Below, in pieces: positions 27,048-35,977 of a stretch of 64,000 nt of DNA (within the stretch, counting starts at the first letter, position 1; the number at the start of each line of letters is the position of its first letter). The stretch is from CALGFI01 sp963786805 (GTDB taxonomy: Bacteria > Actinomycetota > UBA4738 > HRBIN12). Both the position numbers and the translations under genes were made by a program. The notes beneath the pieces are model-generated. The model had not been told where the DNA came from. It did no database searches and was given only the letters and a program-made list of their open reading frames with translations. The DNA lies in assembly GCA_963786805.1 (NCBI GenBank), contig CAWBAK010000002.1, positions 186,001 to 250,000 of the forward strand. The letters run 5' to 3'.

Positions 27048-28700
27048 ATGAGCACCCAGAGGATCAACGGACGACGCGGGCAACGTGCCGCGATGGCCGC
27101 TGCGCTCGTCATCGGGCTCCTCACCGTCGGCGGTGCCGCGAGCGCCGCCACCCCGTGGACGATCGACGAGTTCCCGATCCTCACCGTGGCCGGGCTCCCG
27201 AACGAGATCGTGAAGGGGCCCGACGGAAACCTGTGGTTCACCGAGAGAACCGGCGCCGTCATCGGGCGGATCACCCCCGCGGGCGTCGTGACCGAGTTCC
27301 CGATCGCCGATCCCGATCCCCGTCCCGAAGGGATCGCCGCCGGTCCGGATGGGAACCTCTGGGTCGCGCTCCGCAACGCGAACGCCATCGCGCGCGTGAC
27401 GCCGGCGGGCGCCATGACGCTCTTCCCGCTGCCGAGCTCGAGCGCGGTGCCGATCGACATCGCCCTGGGTTCCGACGGCGCGATGTGGTTCACGGAGCGG
27501 ACCGGCAATCGCATCGGACGCATCTCGATGGCCGGCGCCATCTCCGAATACGCGCTTCCCGCCGGGAACCCTCGCCCGACCTCGATCACCGCCGGCTCCG
27601 ACGGAGCGATGTGGTTCGTCGAGTCGAACCTCGACGGGATCGGACGGATCGCCATGGACGGGACGGTCACCGAGTTCGGCCTCGGCGCGAGCGGGCTGGG
27701 CCTCGGCGACGTCGTGACCGGCTCCGACGGCGCGATCTGGTTCAGCGAACAGGCGACCAACACGATCGGCCGCCTGGCGTTGAACGGCACCGTCACGCGG
27801 TTCACGCTGCCGACGCCGAACAGCTCGCCGGCCGGGCTGGCCCTCGGGCCGGACGGGAACGTCTGGTTCACCGAGCGCGACGGGAACGCGGTCGGCGCGA
27901 TCTCGCCGGCCGGCTCGATCGCCGAGTTCGGCGTCCCGACCGCGGGCAGCGGTCCGTTCGGCATCACGGCCGGACCGGATGCGAACGTCTGGTTCACCGG
28001 AGCCTTCTCGGACACGATCGGTCGCATGAACCTGCCGCTCGCCGACCCGCCGCCGGACGATCCGCCGCCGGACGATCCGCCGCCGGACGACCTGCCCGTG
28101 GACGACGTCACACCGCCCTCGATCACGATCTCCTCACCGGTCGACGGCGTCGCGGTCGTCGGGATCGCCGGCGCCAACGCCCGCGAGGCGATCATGGCGA
28201 GCTTCATCTGCACCGACGAGGCGGGGGGGTCCGGCCTGGCGAGCTGTGTCGGCACGGTTCCGAACGGATCCGCGCTCGACCTGAGCCCCGGGATCCACAG
28301 CCTCACGGTGACGGCGTCCGACAACGACGGCAACATCGCCAGCGTCACGCACTCCTACGTCGTGTTCGCCAGCTGGAAGGGCAAGCTCGACCTCCCGCCG
28401 GCGTGGTCGAACGTGAAGGCCGGACAGCAGGTCAAGGTGTCGTTCGACCTCGGCGGGCGCGAAGGGCCAGACATCTTCGCGGCGGGCTCACCCTCCTCCG
28501 CGCCGATCGACTGCGTCACCGGGGCATCGCTCGGTGGTGGAAACGCCGTCGACGGGGATCTCAAGATCAAGCACAAGGGCGACCGCTACGACTGGCAGTG
28601 GCAGACCGACCGAGCCTGGAAGGGCACCTGCCGCGCGCTCACGATGGACTTCGCCATCGGAGACGGCGTCGCGATCCGGCTCCTCGTCCGCTTCAGCTGA
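27048..28700 (+). CDS. Secreted Vgb-like beta-propeller protein
   Basis: 550 residues. A signal peptide (AAMAAALVIGLLTVGGAASAA) leads to about seven repeats of the form GPDGNLWFTE-x-G-IGRITP-x-EF, the blades of a streptogramin B lyase (Vgb)-type propeller. Around residue 328 a linker repeats PPPDD three times; the last 200 residues resemble an Ig-like fold (TPPSITISSPVDG...DNDGNIASVTHSYVV) and an unassigned beta module with paired cysteines. True Vgb inactivates streptogramins in the cytoplasm; a secreted, multidomain form is more likely a binding or structural protein. It stands alone between the GlnA-like and P450 genes. Confidence 0.8.
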   Translation: MSTQRINGRRGQRAAMAAALVIGLLTVGGAASAATPWTIDEFPILTVAGLPNEIVKGPDGNLWFTERTGAVIGRITPAGVVTEFPIADPDPRPEGIAAGPDGNLWVALRNANAIARVTPAGAMTLFPLPSSSAVPIDIALGSDGAMWFTERTGNRIGRISMAGAISEYALPAGNPRPTSITAGSDGAMWFVESNLDGIGRIAMDGTVTEFGLGASGLGLGDVVTGSDGAIWFSEQATNTIGRLALNGTVTRFTLPTPNSSPAGLALGPDGNVWFTERDGNAVGAISPAGSIAEFGVPTAGSGPFGITAGPDANVWFTGAFSDTIGRMNLPLADPPPDDPPPDDPPPDDLPVDDVTPPSITISSPVDGVAVVGIAGANAREAIMASFICTDEAGGSGLASCVGTVPNGSALDLSPGIHSLTVTASDNDGNIASVTHSYVVFASWKGKLDLPPAWSNVKAGQQVKVSFDLGGREGPDIFAAGSPSSAPIDCVTGASLGGGNAVDGDLKIKHKGDRYDWQWQTDRAWKGTCRALTMDFAIGDGVAIRLLVRFS

Positions 28701-28725
28701 CCTGCGCTTGCCTTCCCCGTTCGTT

Positions 28726-28743
28726 CGGTAGCAAACTATCCGG
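28726..28743. promoter_or_regulatory. Candidate MarR-type operator before the P450 gene
   Basis: CGGTAG-CAAA-CTATCCG is a near-perfect inverted repeat about 36 bases upstream of the P450 start. Its size suits a MarR dimer, and a marR gene lies directly after the P450, facing it. No site upstream of marR itself was examined closely enough to confirm autoregulation. Confidence 0.4.
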
Positions 28744-28778
28744 CGAGCGAAGATTTCCGCTCCGAGGGGAGGCGCGCG

Positions 28779-30044
28779 GTGAGCGCGGCGACGTCCGACA
28801 TCGATCTGTCCACCATCGACCTGGTCGACCCCGACAGCTACGTCGAGCGCGTGCCGTTCGAATGGTTCGATCTGCTTCGCCGGCAGCACCCCGTCTTCTG
28901 GCACGACGAACCCGGGGGGAACCAGGGGTTCTGGGCGGTCACCCGCTACGACGACCTCGTCACCGTGCACATGGACTGGCCGACCTACTCGTCGGAGAAG
29001 GGTGCGGTGGCGCTCGAGGAGCTCGACGAGGAACAGCTCCGCATCCGCCGCTCGATGCTCGAGACCGATCCACCCGCCCACCGAGCGCTCCGGAACATCT
29101 GCAACAAGCGCTTCAGCGCCCGGGGCGTGGGCGCGTACGAGGACTTCATCCGCGATGTCGCCCGCACGGTGCTCGACCGGGCACTCGAGAAGGAGGAGTT
29201 CGACTTCACCATCGAGGTCGCCAAGGAGCTCCCGATCCGATTCCTGTGCGCCATCTTCACCGTCCCCCAGGAGGACGCCCCCCTGCTGATCCGCTGGGGC
29301 GACGCGATGATCGGCAACCAGGATCCCGAGTTCACCGACGCGGTGGTCGACAAGGTCGACACCGAGGAATACCGGAACCTGCCGTTCCGCTCCCCGATCG
29401 CGCTCGAGCTCTTCGAGTACGCCAACCGCCAGCGCGACCTGCGCCTGGAGGAGCCCCAGAACGACGTGATCAACGCCCTCACCGTCGCGCAGCGCGAAGG
29501 AACGCTGACCGAGCACGACTACAACAACTATTTCGGCCTGCTGATGATCGCCGGGAACGAGACGACGAGGCACACCATCAGCCACGGACTGCTCGCCCTC
29601 CTGGAGAACCCCGACCAGATGCGGATGCTCCGCGACGATCCCTCGCTGATCTCGAACGCGGTCGAGGAGATCCTGCGCTGGGCCACGCCCGTGATGCACT
29701 TCCGACGGACGGCGACCCGGGACCACGAGCTCCGCGGTCAGCCGATCCGCGAGGGCGACAAGGTCGTCACCTGGTACATCAGCGCGAACCGCGACGAGGA
29801 GAAGTTCGAGGACCCGTACCGGTTCGACATCGCCCGCAGGGGCGCGGGCGAGCACGTCACCTTCGGCCCCGGCGGGCCTCACTTCTGTTTGGGTGCGCAC
29901 CTCGCGAAGCTCGAGACGAAGGTCCTGCTCCAGGAGCTCCTGCCTCGTTTGCGGTCCATCGAGCTCACCGGCGAGGTCGAGCGGATGCGCTCGAACTTCG
30001 TGAACGGCATCAAGCACATCCCGGTTCGCGTCGAGCTCGCCTAG
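28779..30044 (+). CDS. Cytochrome P450
   Basis: A soluble bacterial P450 of 421 residues. Key sites are the I-helix AGNETTR near residue 258 (oxygen activation), ExxR in EEILR, and the haem-binding loop FGPGGPHFCLGAHLA with the iron-ligand cysteine at about residue 370. The TDPPAHRALRNICNKRFS segment is typical of CYP families that act on terpenes, steroids or fatty-acid side chains. No ferredoxin or reductase is adjacent; the Rieske protein 11 kb away is not an obvious partner. GTG at 28779 follows GAGGGGAGG. Its TAG stop shares CTAG with the convergent marR stop. Confidence 0.93.
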   Translation: MSAATSDIDLSTIDLVDPDSYVERVPFEWFDLLRRQHPVFWHDEPGGNQGFWAVTRYDDLVTVHMDWPTYSSEKGAVALEELDEEQLRIRRSMLETDPPAHRALRNICNKRFSARGVGAYEDFIRDVARTVLDRALEKEEFDFTIEVAKELPIRFLCAIFTVPQEDAPLLIRWGDAMIGNQDPEFTDAVVDKVDTEEYRNLPFRSPIALELFEYANRQRDLRLEEPQNDVINALTVAQREGTLTEHDYNNYFGLLMIAGNETTRHTISHGLLALLENPDQMRMLRDDPSLISNAVEEILRWATPVMHFRRTATRDHELRGQPIREGDKVVTWYISANRDEEKFEDPYRFDIARRGAGEHVTFGPGGPHFCLGAHLAKLETKVLLQELLPRLRSIELTGEVERMRSNFVNGIKHIPVRVELA

Positions 30045-30535
30045 ACGCCCTCGGCCGTCTTCAGCATCGAGCGCAGCATCCCGGCCATCGAGTCCTGCTC
30101 GTCCGGCGTGAGGTCGGAGGTCACCGCCGACTCCTCGGCGTTGAAGCGCGGGAACAATGCCTCGATCTTCTTTCGGCCCCGCTGGGTGAGCGAGACGCGG
30201 ACCATCCGGCCGTCCTCCGAGCTCTTCCTGCGCCGCACGAATCCACGGCGCTCCAGGGTGGTCACGACGCCGGTCGACGTCGGCCGGCTGATGCCGACGG
30301 CGGCGGCGAGGTCGCGCGACTCCATCTCGCCCCAGACCCAGAGCACCCAGAGCGCGACGAAGGACGTCCAGGACAGCCGGTCGTCGGCGAGGACCTTGGA
30401 CTCCATGTGCCGCCGGATCGCGGCCGAGGTGCGGAAGAGATTGGAGACCGCCCACATCGCCCGGAAGTCGAGTGGTAGATGTCCGAGCCGTTCCAGCACC
30501 TTGCGCTCGGCCGGCAGGAGTTCCCCGTCCGCCAT
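30041..30535 (-). CDS. MarR family transcriptional regulator
   Basis: 164 residues with the winged helix-turn-helix of MarR proteins: DLAAAVGISRPTSTGVVTTLERRGFVRRR is the recognition region, and SSEDGRMVRVSLTQRGRKKIEAL the wing and following helix. Such dimers usually repress and are released by small phenolic or lipophilic ligands. It faces the P450 gene end to end, and an inverted repeat upstream of the P450 is its best candidate target. The N-terminal 40 residues are longer than average. Confidence 0.9.
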   Translation of the reverse strand: MADGELLPAERKVLERLGHLPLDFRAMWAVSNLFRTSAAIRRHMESKVLADDRLSWTSFVALWVLWVWGEMESRDLAAAVGISRPTSTGVVTTLERRGFVRRRKSSEDGRMVRVSLTQRGRKKIEALFPRFNAEESAVTSDLTPDEQDSMAGMLRSMLKTAEGV

Positions 30536-30577
30536 GCGGCGGAGTCTACCCTCGGGCCTCGGACCGCTTTTCGAGGT

Positions 30578-31411
30578 TCAGCAGTCGTAGATGAGGTTGT
30601 CCCCGGGACCGCCCCGGCAGCGGTCGTTGCCGGGGCCGCCGAAGATCCGGTCGTTCCCGAGACCGGCGAGCAGGACGTCCGCGCCCCCTTCGCCGTTGAT
30701 GTAGTCGTCGCCGCCGTTGCTGACGACGCGGTCGCGACCGCTGTTCGCGTTGATGAAGTCCCGTCCTTGTGCGCCGATCAGCCGATCCGCGCCGCGTTCA
30801 CCTTCCATGACCGTGTTCCCGCGGAAGCCGCTCGCGTCGAAGGTCAGTCCGCCGCCGACGAGCATCGTGAAGTGGCCGTCCTCGAACCCGGACACCGTCG
30901 AGGTTCCGCTGACCAGGACGAGCGAGGTGTCGGTCAGCGTCACGTCCCCGAGGGCCTCGATGATGAGCAGGTCGTCGCCGGTCGAAGCCGAGAGGTCGTC
31001 CGATCCCTCGGACGTGTAGAAGCGGTCGTTCCCATCGCCGCCCGAGAGCTCGTCGTCGCTGGGCGTCCCCTTGAAGGTGTCGTTGCCTCCACCGCCGTTG
31101 ACGCGGATCGTGGTGAGACCCGGGAAGTCGATCGGGACCACCTGGTCCATGTACAGGACGTCGCTGCCGGCGTTGGCGTCGACCACGATCCCGCCGAGGT
31201 CCGCGCACGCGAACGGTCCCGTGCCGGGGTTGTGGTCGTTGACCATCACGTCCCCGCCGTCACACCGGATCTCGACCACGTCGATCCCGTCGGTCCCGGT
31301 TACCCGCAGCACGTCGCCGTCCACCTGTGAGGTCACGGCGGCTGCGGCGGGGCTCGGCCAGGCGAGGACGGTCGAGGCCAGCAGAACCGAGAGCGCGATC
31401 CGGCGGCGCAT
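30578..31411 (-). CDS. Secreted RTX-type calcium-binding protein
   Basis: 277 residues: a signal peptide (LSVLLASTVLAWPSPAAAA), a beta-rich body, and two runs of calcium-binding nonapeptides (GGGGNDTFKG, GGDGNDRFYTSEGSDDL; GERGADRLIGAQGRDFINANSGRDRVVSNGGDDYINGEGG and onward). The chain ends CRGGPGDNLIYDC, whose cysteines may close a disulfide. RTX repeats fold outside the cell when Ca2+ is bound. There is no catalytic domain, so it may be structural or adhesive. The M4 protease at 12919 carries a related tail. Confidence 0.8.
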   Translation of the reverse strand: MRRRIALSVLLASTVLAWPSPAAAAVTSQVDGDVLRVTGTDGIDVVEIRCDGGDVMVNDHNPGTGPFACADLGGIVVDANAGSDVLYMDQVVPIDFPGLTTIRVNGGGGNDTFKGTPSDDELSGGDGNDRFYTSEGSDDLSASTGDDLLIIEALGDVTLTDTSLVLVSGTSTVSGFEDGHFTMLVGGGLTFDASGFRGNTVMEGERGADRLIGAQGRDFINANSGRDRVVSNGGDDYINGEGGADVLLAGLGNDRIFGGPGNDRCRGGPGDNLIYDC

Positions 31412-31459
31412 GTCTCGGATGGTACGGCCCTTGGGTCACGCGGCCTATCGGCCGTTCGG

Positions 31460-32635
31460 TCAGACGTAGAAGGCCTTCGGGGGGTCCTCCATCGTGAGGA
31501 CATCGCGCTCGAGGCTCCAGGCGCTCACATCGGACTCCGCCTTGCCGTCGAAGACAAGCTCCACGAGCGACCGCCCGAACACGCTCGCGAACTTGAACGC
31601 GTGCGCCGCCCCCTGGCCGACCGCGGCACGCTCGTTCCCGGGGATCAGGTCCAGGACGAAGTCCCGGTCTGGCGTCAGCGTGTACAGGCACGTCTTCTGT
31701 TCGAGGTAGGGACCGAACCCGCCGGGAAGGTGCTCGCGCATGAACGCGTCGACGGTTTCCGAGTAGTCGGGCCCGGGCTCGAACGAACGCGTGTCCCCGG
31801 TGACCTCGGGACCACCCACGTCCCACCCGATCTTCGCTCCGGTCCCCTCGAACGACGGCAGACCGTAGAAGGAGGGAACGCCCATCCAGATCCAGACCGG
31901 GAAGCGGTCGGGACCGAACGCGTCCTGGTCCTTGGCGGCGTAATACGTCACCTGCTCCTGGGTGACCGTGAGATTGATAGGACGCCAGAGCTGGGCGAGG
32001 AGCTCATTCGTCCAGGCGTCGGCCGCCAGGATCAGGCGCTCGGCGCGATAGGTCCCCGCCTCGCTCTGGAGCTCGTACATCCCTCCGGTCTCACGGATCT
32101 CGAGGACGCGTGCACGCTCGAGGAGCGTCGCGCCCATCGAGGTGGCGAGGCGCCGGTGCGTCGCGTTGGCTTTGGCCGCGGCCGCGATGCCCGAGTCCTC
32201 CTGGAACATGACGCGGACGTCGTCGGCGATCCGCCACTGCGGCCAGCGGCGCATCGCGTCCGCCGCGTCGAGCCATTCGTACGCGATCCCACCGACCTCG
32301 TCGAGCGCGCGCGTGTAGTCCTGCATCCAGCCGTGCGCGTTCTCCGGGTACAGGTCGAGCCCGCCCGTCCGGTACACGAGCTGCTGCCCCGATTCCTCCT
32401 CGACGGCCGCCCAGGCCGCGTAGGAGTCGCGGGCGAAGCGGACGTACTCGGGCGCGTGATACGAGAGCCGGATGATCCGGGTGTGGTCCTGCGAGGCTCC
32501 GCGTCCGTGGCCGAGCTCGAATCGCTCGAGCCCGAGCACCCCCGCGCCGGCGCGCCGGGCCGCCCAGTAGACGGCGCCCGAGCCGATGCCGCCGAGACCG
32601 ACGACGGCGACCTCGAACTCCCTGCGTTCGGACAC
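31460..32635 (-). CDS. Monomeric sarcosine oxidase/N-methyltryptophan oxidase-like flavoenzyme
   Basis: 391 residues. It should oxidise an N-methyl or secondary amine to the amine plus formaldehyde and H2O2. The FAD-binding VAVVGLGGIGSGAVYW lies near residue 10, and the ERFELGHGRGASQDHTRIIRLSY segment matches monomeric sarcosine oxidases. Cys316 in KTCLYTLTPDRDFVLD corresponds to the cysteine that holds FAD covalently. The C-terminal AAHAFKFASVFGRSLVEL is also typical. GTG at 32635 follows directly on the stop of the homocysteine methyltransferase gene (TGAGTG), so methyl transfer and N-demethylation are probably co-expressed. Whether the substrate is sarcosine cannot be read. Confidence 0.87.
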   Translation of the reverse strand: MSERREFEVAVVGLGGIGSGAVYWAARRAGAGVLGLERFELGHGRGASQDHTRIIRLSYHAPEYVRFARDSYAAWAAVEEESGQQLVYRTGGLDLYPENAHGWMQDYTRALDEVGGIAYEWLDAADAMRRWPQWRIADDVRVMFQEDSGIAAAAKANATHRRLATSMGATLLERARVLEIRETGGMYELQSEAGTYRAERLILAADAWTNELLAQLWRPINLTVTQEQVTYYAAKDQDAFGPDRFPVWIWMGVPSFYGLPSFEGTGAKIGWDVGGPEVTGDTRSFEPGPDYSETVDAFMREHLPGGFGPYLEQKTCLYTLTPDRDFVLDLIPGNERAAVGQGAAHAFKFASVFGRSLVELVFDGKAESDVSAWSLERDVLTMEDPPKAFYV

Positions 32636-33634
32636 TCAGGCCTCGGTCTCGCTGTGGTCGTGGTACTCGTACGCGCTCATCGCGCGTCCGCTCTCGCTCT
32701 TCCACGCGCGCTCCTCGGCCGGGACCTTGCCGAGCGCCTTGGCCATCGCGCGGACGTGCGCCTGGATCGCGCCGCAGCACGACCCGATGTAGTTCACCCC
32801 GCCTTCGGCGGCCTTGCGCGCGTAGTCGGCCATCTCCAGTCGCGAGAGCTGGAGCGGGTCCAGCTCGTACGGGAACCGGGGGCCGGCCGTGAAGTCCGGC
32901 GCGTCCGCGGTGGTCCGGTAGGCCACCGGCTGCGCCGCGACGAACCCGCCGGTCGTCGCCTCGCGCATCTGGATCGCGATCGGCAGCTGCTGGTCCGGGC
33001 CGTTCAGGCAGTTCACTCCGACGATGTCGGCGCCGGCGTCGATGAGCCTCTTCGCCGCTTCGCCCGGGGTGTCGCCCTCGTACGTGATCGGCTCAACCTG
33101 CTCGAACGACATCGTCGCCATCACCGGCAGGCCGGTCGCCTTCGCCCGTTCGACGAACAGGATCGCCTCGCCGAGGTAGGAGAAGGTCTCGCCGATCCAG
33201 AAGTCGGGCGGCCCGGCGTCGACCTGGTCCTGCAGCTGGCGATCGAACAGCGATCGGACGTGGTCGGCGCTCGAAGTGTCGTCCGGCTCGTAGGCCCAGG
33301 TGAGGCTGAGGTTCCCGGCCACGAGCGCGTCCCCCTCGGCGGCCACCTCTCGGGCGATCCGGACGGCGGTTCGGTTGATCTCGTCGACCTTGCCCGCCAT
33401 GCCGACCGTGGCGAGCTTGTCGTCGCTCGCGTAGAAGGTCATCGTCTGGAGCACCTCCGCGCCGGCCCGGAGGAACTCGCGGTGCAGTTGCGCGAGCGCA
33501 TCGGGATGCTCGATGACGACCTCGGGCGTGAACGGTCCGGCCTGCACGTACCCGCGCTTCTCGAGCTCGAGCAGATAGCCGCCGTCGCCGAGCACCGGCC
33601 CCTCCGCGAGGCGTTCGAGGATCCCCTTGGGCAT
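32636..33634 (-). CDS. Homocysteine S-methyltransferase family protein (betaine-type)
   Basis: 332 residues of the zinc-dependent barrel family (BHMT/MmuM and the MetH homocysteine domain). It would move a methyl group from a donor such as betaine to homocysteine. The zinc cysteines are in IVGVNCLNGP near residue 208 and NYIGSCCGA near residue 285; LGDGGYLLELEKRGY and QTMTFYASDDKL mark the N-terminal half. Sequence resembles BHMT-like proteins of environmental bacteria. The neighbouring sarcosine oxidase-like gene fits a betaine to dimethylglycine to sarcosine route, though no dimethylglycine oxidase is in the window. The upstream TGAACGGTGGGTCA resembles the operator of neighbouring amine genes. 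Confidence 0.85.
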   Translation of the reverse strand: MPKGILERLAEGPVLGDGGYLLELEKRGYVQAGPFTPEVVIEHPDALAQLHREFLRAGAEVLQTMTFYASDDKLATVGMAGKVDEINRTAVRIAREVAAEGDALVAGNLSLTWAYEPDDTSSADHVRSLFDRQLQDQVDAGPPDFWIGETFSYLGEAILFVERAKATGLPVMATMSFEQVEPITYEGDTPGEAAKRLIDAGADIVGVNCLNGPDQQLPIAIQMREATTGGFVAAQPVAYRTTADAPDFTAGPRFPYELDPLQLSRLEMADYARKAAEGGVNYIGSCCGAIQAHVRAMAKALGKVPAEERAWKSESGRAMSAYEYHDHSETEA

Positions 33635-33653
33635 GTCCCCTCCTGACGTCGGC

Positions 33654-33667
33654 TGAACGGTGGGTCA
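33654..33667 (-). promoter_or_regulatory. Operator-like site upstream of the homocysteine methyltransferase gene
   Basis: On the coding strand TGACCCACCGTTCA lies 20 bases before the ATG and just after a TAGACT -10-like box. It matches 12 of 14 bases of TGACCCGCCATTCA in front of the 37410 aminotransferase, and shares the CCGTTCA half-site with the perfect palindrome at 40303. Confidence 0.4.
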
Positions 33668-33724
33668 GGAGTCTAGGTCCAAGGAGAGCCACCGCGCGAT
33701 GCGATCCATCCGCCGCATTGACCG

Positions 33725-33811
33725 GAGGTCACGCGTCGCGTTCAGGACATGACGAGGTCACGCGTCGCGTTCAGGACATGACGAGGTCACGCGTCGCGTT
33801 CAGGGCATGAC
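33725..33811. repeat. Three tandem copies of a 29-bp unit
   Basis: The unit beginning GAGGTCACGCGTCGCG and ending CATGAC occurs at 33725, 33754 and 33783. Copies 1 and 2 are identical; copy 3 has one change (GGACAT to GGGCAT). The third copy contains the last codons and stop of the BNR-like gene. Read from the gene, each earlier copy repeats the end of the coding sequence, so the array duplicates the 3' end. Confidence 0.9.
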
Positions 33812-34718
33812 CAGGACGGCCTCGATCGAGGGGAGCTCGGCGGCCACCTCATCCCAGGTGCTGCCCTCGTTCGTCGAGGCGAACACGCGCCCGTCCGCCG
33901 TGCCGAACGCGGCCAGCTCGTGCGTCGCGTCGAGCCAGGCGCTGTCGATGTTGCCGTCGAACCACTCGGGGAGCCCGGTCCGGCATCGCTCGAGCGCACC
34001 ACCGCCCACCGGCCGGCGGTAGACAACGGCGCGTCCGCCTCGCGGCCCCTTCGACGCCGACACGAGAACGGTGTCGCCGCAGACGGTGACGCCGCGGCAG
34101 TACGTGGAGTGCAGCCCTTCGTCATCGATGCTCCAGGTCTCGCCGCCGTCACCGCTTACCGCCAGCCCGAGCGCGCACGCGGCGAAGATACCGGGCTCAC
34201 CCGCCCAGACCTTGTGCACGTCGGTGTCGATGTCGATCGTCGGCTCCCAGGTACGTCCTTCGTCCTGCGACCGTACGATGCCGCCGACGTGGACGTTGAC
34301 GTACACCGCGTCGTCGTCTTCGGAGATCGAGCGGGTGGCCGGCGGACCGCCCCAGCGGCGTGTACCATCGTCGCGGCCGGCGACTTCGTCGAAGCCGGTG
34401 ACGGTCTCGAGCGGCGTCGGCGGCCGGACCACCCGGAAGAGGTGCGCTTGCGACGTTCCGGCGATGATCCCGGCGACAGTGTCGGCCAGACACTCGACGT
34501 CGAGGTTGCCGACCTGAACGACGCGGGACCAGCCGTCGGCGCTCGTTCGCCAGATCTGGTTCCGGTCGAGCACCGCCCAGACCTCCGTTCCCTCGCGCGC
34601 CAACAAGGTCACGGCGCTCGGGCTCTCGAGATCCCGATCCGATCCGCTGGACGGCGTCCGGCTTGCCGTCCTCGAACACATGGAGTCCGTCGCTCGCTCC
34701 GACAAGGATCCTCGTCAC
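33800..34718 (-). CDS. BNR/sortilin-like beta-propeller protein (one frameshift)
   Basis: About 306 residues when restored. GTG 34718 opens TRILVGASDGLHVFEDGKPDAVQRIGSG; one base is in excess or missing near 34625, and the chain continues PSAVTLLAREGTEVWAVLDRNQIWRTSADGW. Asp-box style repeats follow: SQDEGRTWEP, SGDGGETWSI and STNEGSTWDEV, as in sialidase/sortilin propellers and plant-type stress proteins. No signal peptide is seen, so it is probably cytoplasmic. Function is unknown. The C-terminus lies in a 29-bp tandem repeat that duplicates the gene end. Confidence 0.65.
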
Positions 34719-34747
34719 GACACGATGGTACGGCGCGGTCCCGCGGA

Positions 34748-35977
34748 TCAGCGCTGGGCGGTCTCGAGCACGGGGACGATGCGCTCGAGCGCCCAGTCGA
34801 GCTCCTCGCGCGTGATCACGAGCGGAGGAGCGAGGCGGATCGTCGTCTCCTGCGTGTCCTTGGCGAGCACGCCCTGCTCGAGGAGTCGCTCCGCCGTCCG
34901 CTTCGCCGGCCGAGCCTCCGGCGTGAGCTGGATCCCGGCCCACAGGCCGCGGCCGCGGACCTCCTCGACGGTGGGAAGGTCCGCTTCGCGCAGCGTCTTC
35001 AAGAGGTAGTCGCCCAGATCGCGCGAGTTCTCCTGGTACTCGCCCGTCCGGAGCATCGCGATCACGCGGCGGCCGATCGCACAGGCGAACGGGTTCCCGC
35101 CGAACGTGCTTCCGTGTTGGCCGGGCTTCAGCACGCCGAGGACCGGCTCGTCCGCGACCACCGCCGAGAGCGGGACGATGCCTCCGGCGAGGGCCTTGCC
35201 CAACAGGACCATGTCGGGCCGAACGCCCTCGTGCTCGACCGCGAACGTCGTGCCGGTGCGGCCGAGGCCGGTCTGGATCTCATCGGCGATCAGCAGGACG
35301 TTCCGCTCGGTGCAGAGCTCGCGAGCGCGGCGCAGGTACCCGTCGGGCGGGACGACCACTCCCGCTTCGCCCTGGATCGGCTCGACGAGGAAGGCCACGG
35401 TGTCCTCGTCCAGGGCGGCCGCCAATGCGTCGGCGTCGCCGAACGGGATCGAGACGAACCCCGGCGTGTGCGGCTCGAAGTCGCGCTTGGAGTCCTCGTC
35501 CGAGGAGAAGCTCACGATCGTGATCGTGCGCCCGTGGAAGTTCCCGTCGCAGACGACGACCTTCGCGCGGCCGGAAGGCACGCCCTTCACCCGGTAGCCC
35601 CATTTGCGTGCGACCTTGAGCGCGGTCTCGACCGCCTCGGCGCCCGAGTTCATCGGGAGCGCCATCTCCATCTCGCAGAGCTCGGCGAGATCGCGAAGGA
35701 AGGGCCCGATCTGGTCGCTGTGGAAGGCGCGACTCGTGAGCGTGAGCCGGTCGAGCTGCTCCTTCGCGGCCGCGACGACCTCGGGGTGCCGGTGGCCGAA
35801 GTTCAGCGCCGAGTACGCGGCCAGCATGTCGAGGTAGCGCCGGCCGTCCACGTCGGTCACCCAGCAGCCTTCGCCCTCGGCGATCACGACCGGGAGGGGG
35901 GCGTAGTTCCTCGCCGAGTAGCGCTCGACGAGCTCGATGTGCTCCTGGCTTGCGAGACGGTCTTCGTGCGTGGTCAT
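34748..35977 (-). CDS. rocD: Ornithine aminotransferase
   Basis: Moves the delta-amino group of ornithine to 2-oxoglutarate, giving glutamate semialdehyde and glutamate. 409 residues, close to the family norm. Diagnostic text includes ERYSARNYAPLPVVIAEGEGCWVTDVDGRRYLDMLAAYSALNFGHRHP, the PLP aspartate in LIADEIQTGLGRTG, and the lysine in LLGKALAGGIVPLSAVVAD, followed by GQHGSTFGGNPFACAIG. These are characteristic of RocD rather than of acetylornithine aminotransferase. It is the last of four class-III aminotransferase genes in a row and is 59 bp past the next one. No ornithine or arginine pathway gene is adjacent. Confidence 0.9.
   Translation of the reverse strand: MTTHEDRLASQEHIELVERYSARNYAPLPVVIAEGEGCWVTDVDGRRYLDMLAAYSALNFGHRHPEVVAAAKEQLDRLTLTSRAFHSDQIGPFLRDLAELCEMEMALPMNSGAEAVETALKVARKWGYRVKGVPSGRAKVVVCDGNFHGRTITIVSFSSDEDSKRDFEPHTPGFVSIPFGDADALAAALDEDTVAFLVEPIQGEAGVVVPPDGYLRRARELCTERNVLLIADEIQTGLGRTGTTFAVEHEGVRPDMVLLGKALAGGIVPLSAVVADEPVLGVLKPGQHGSTFGGNPFACAIGRRVIAMLRTGEYQENSRDLGDYLLKTLREADLPTVEEVRGRGLWAGIQLTPEARPAKRTAERLLEQGVLAKDTQETTIRLAPPLVITREELDWALERIVPVLETAQR

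Noticed and set aside
26963..30478. Plus-strand open frame of over 1,100 codons
   Set aside because: It runs across the Vgb-like and P450 genes in another frame, is Arg/Gly/His-rich and has no domains; a GC-driven artefact.
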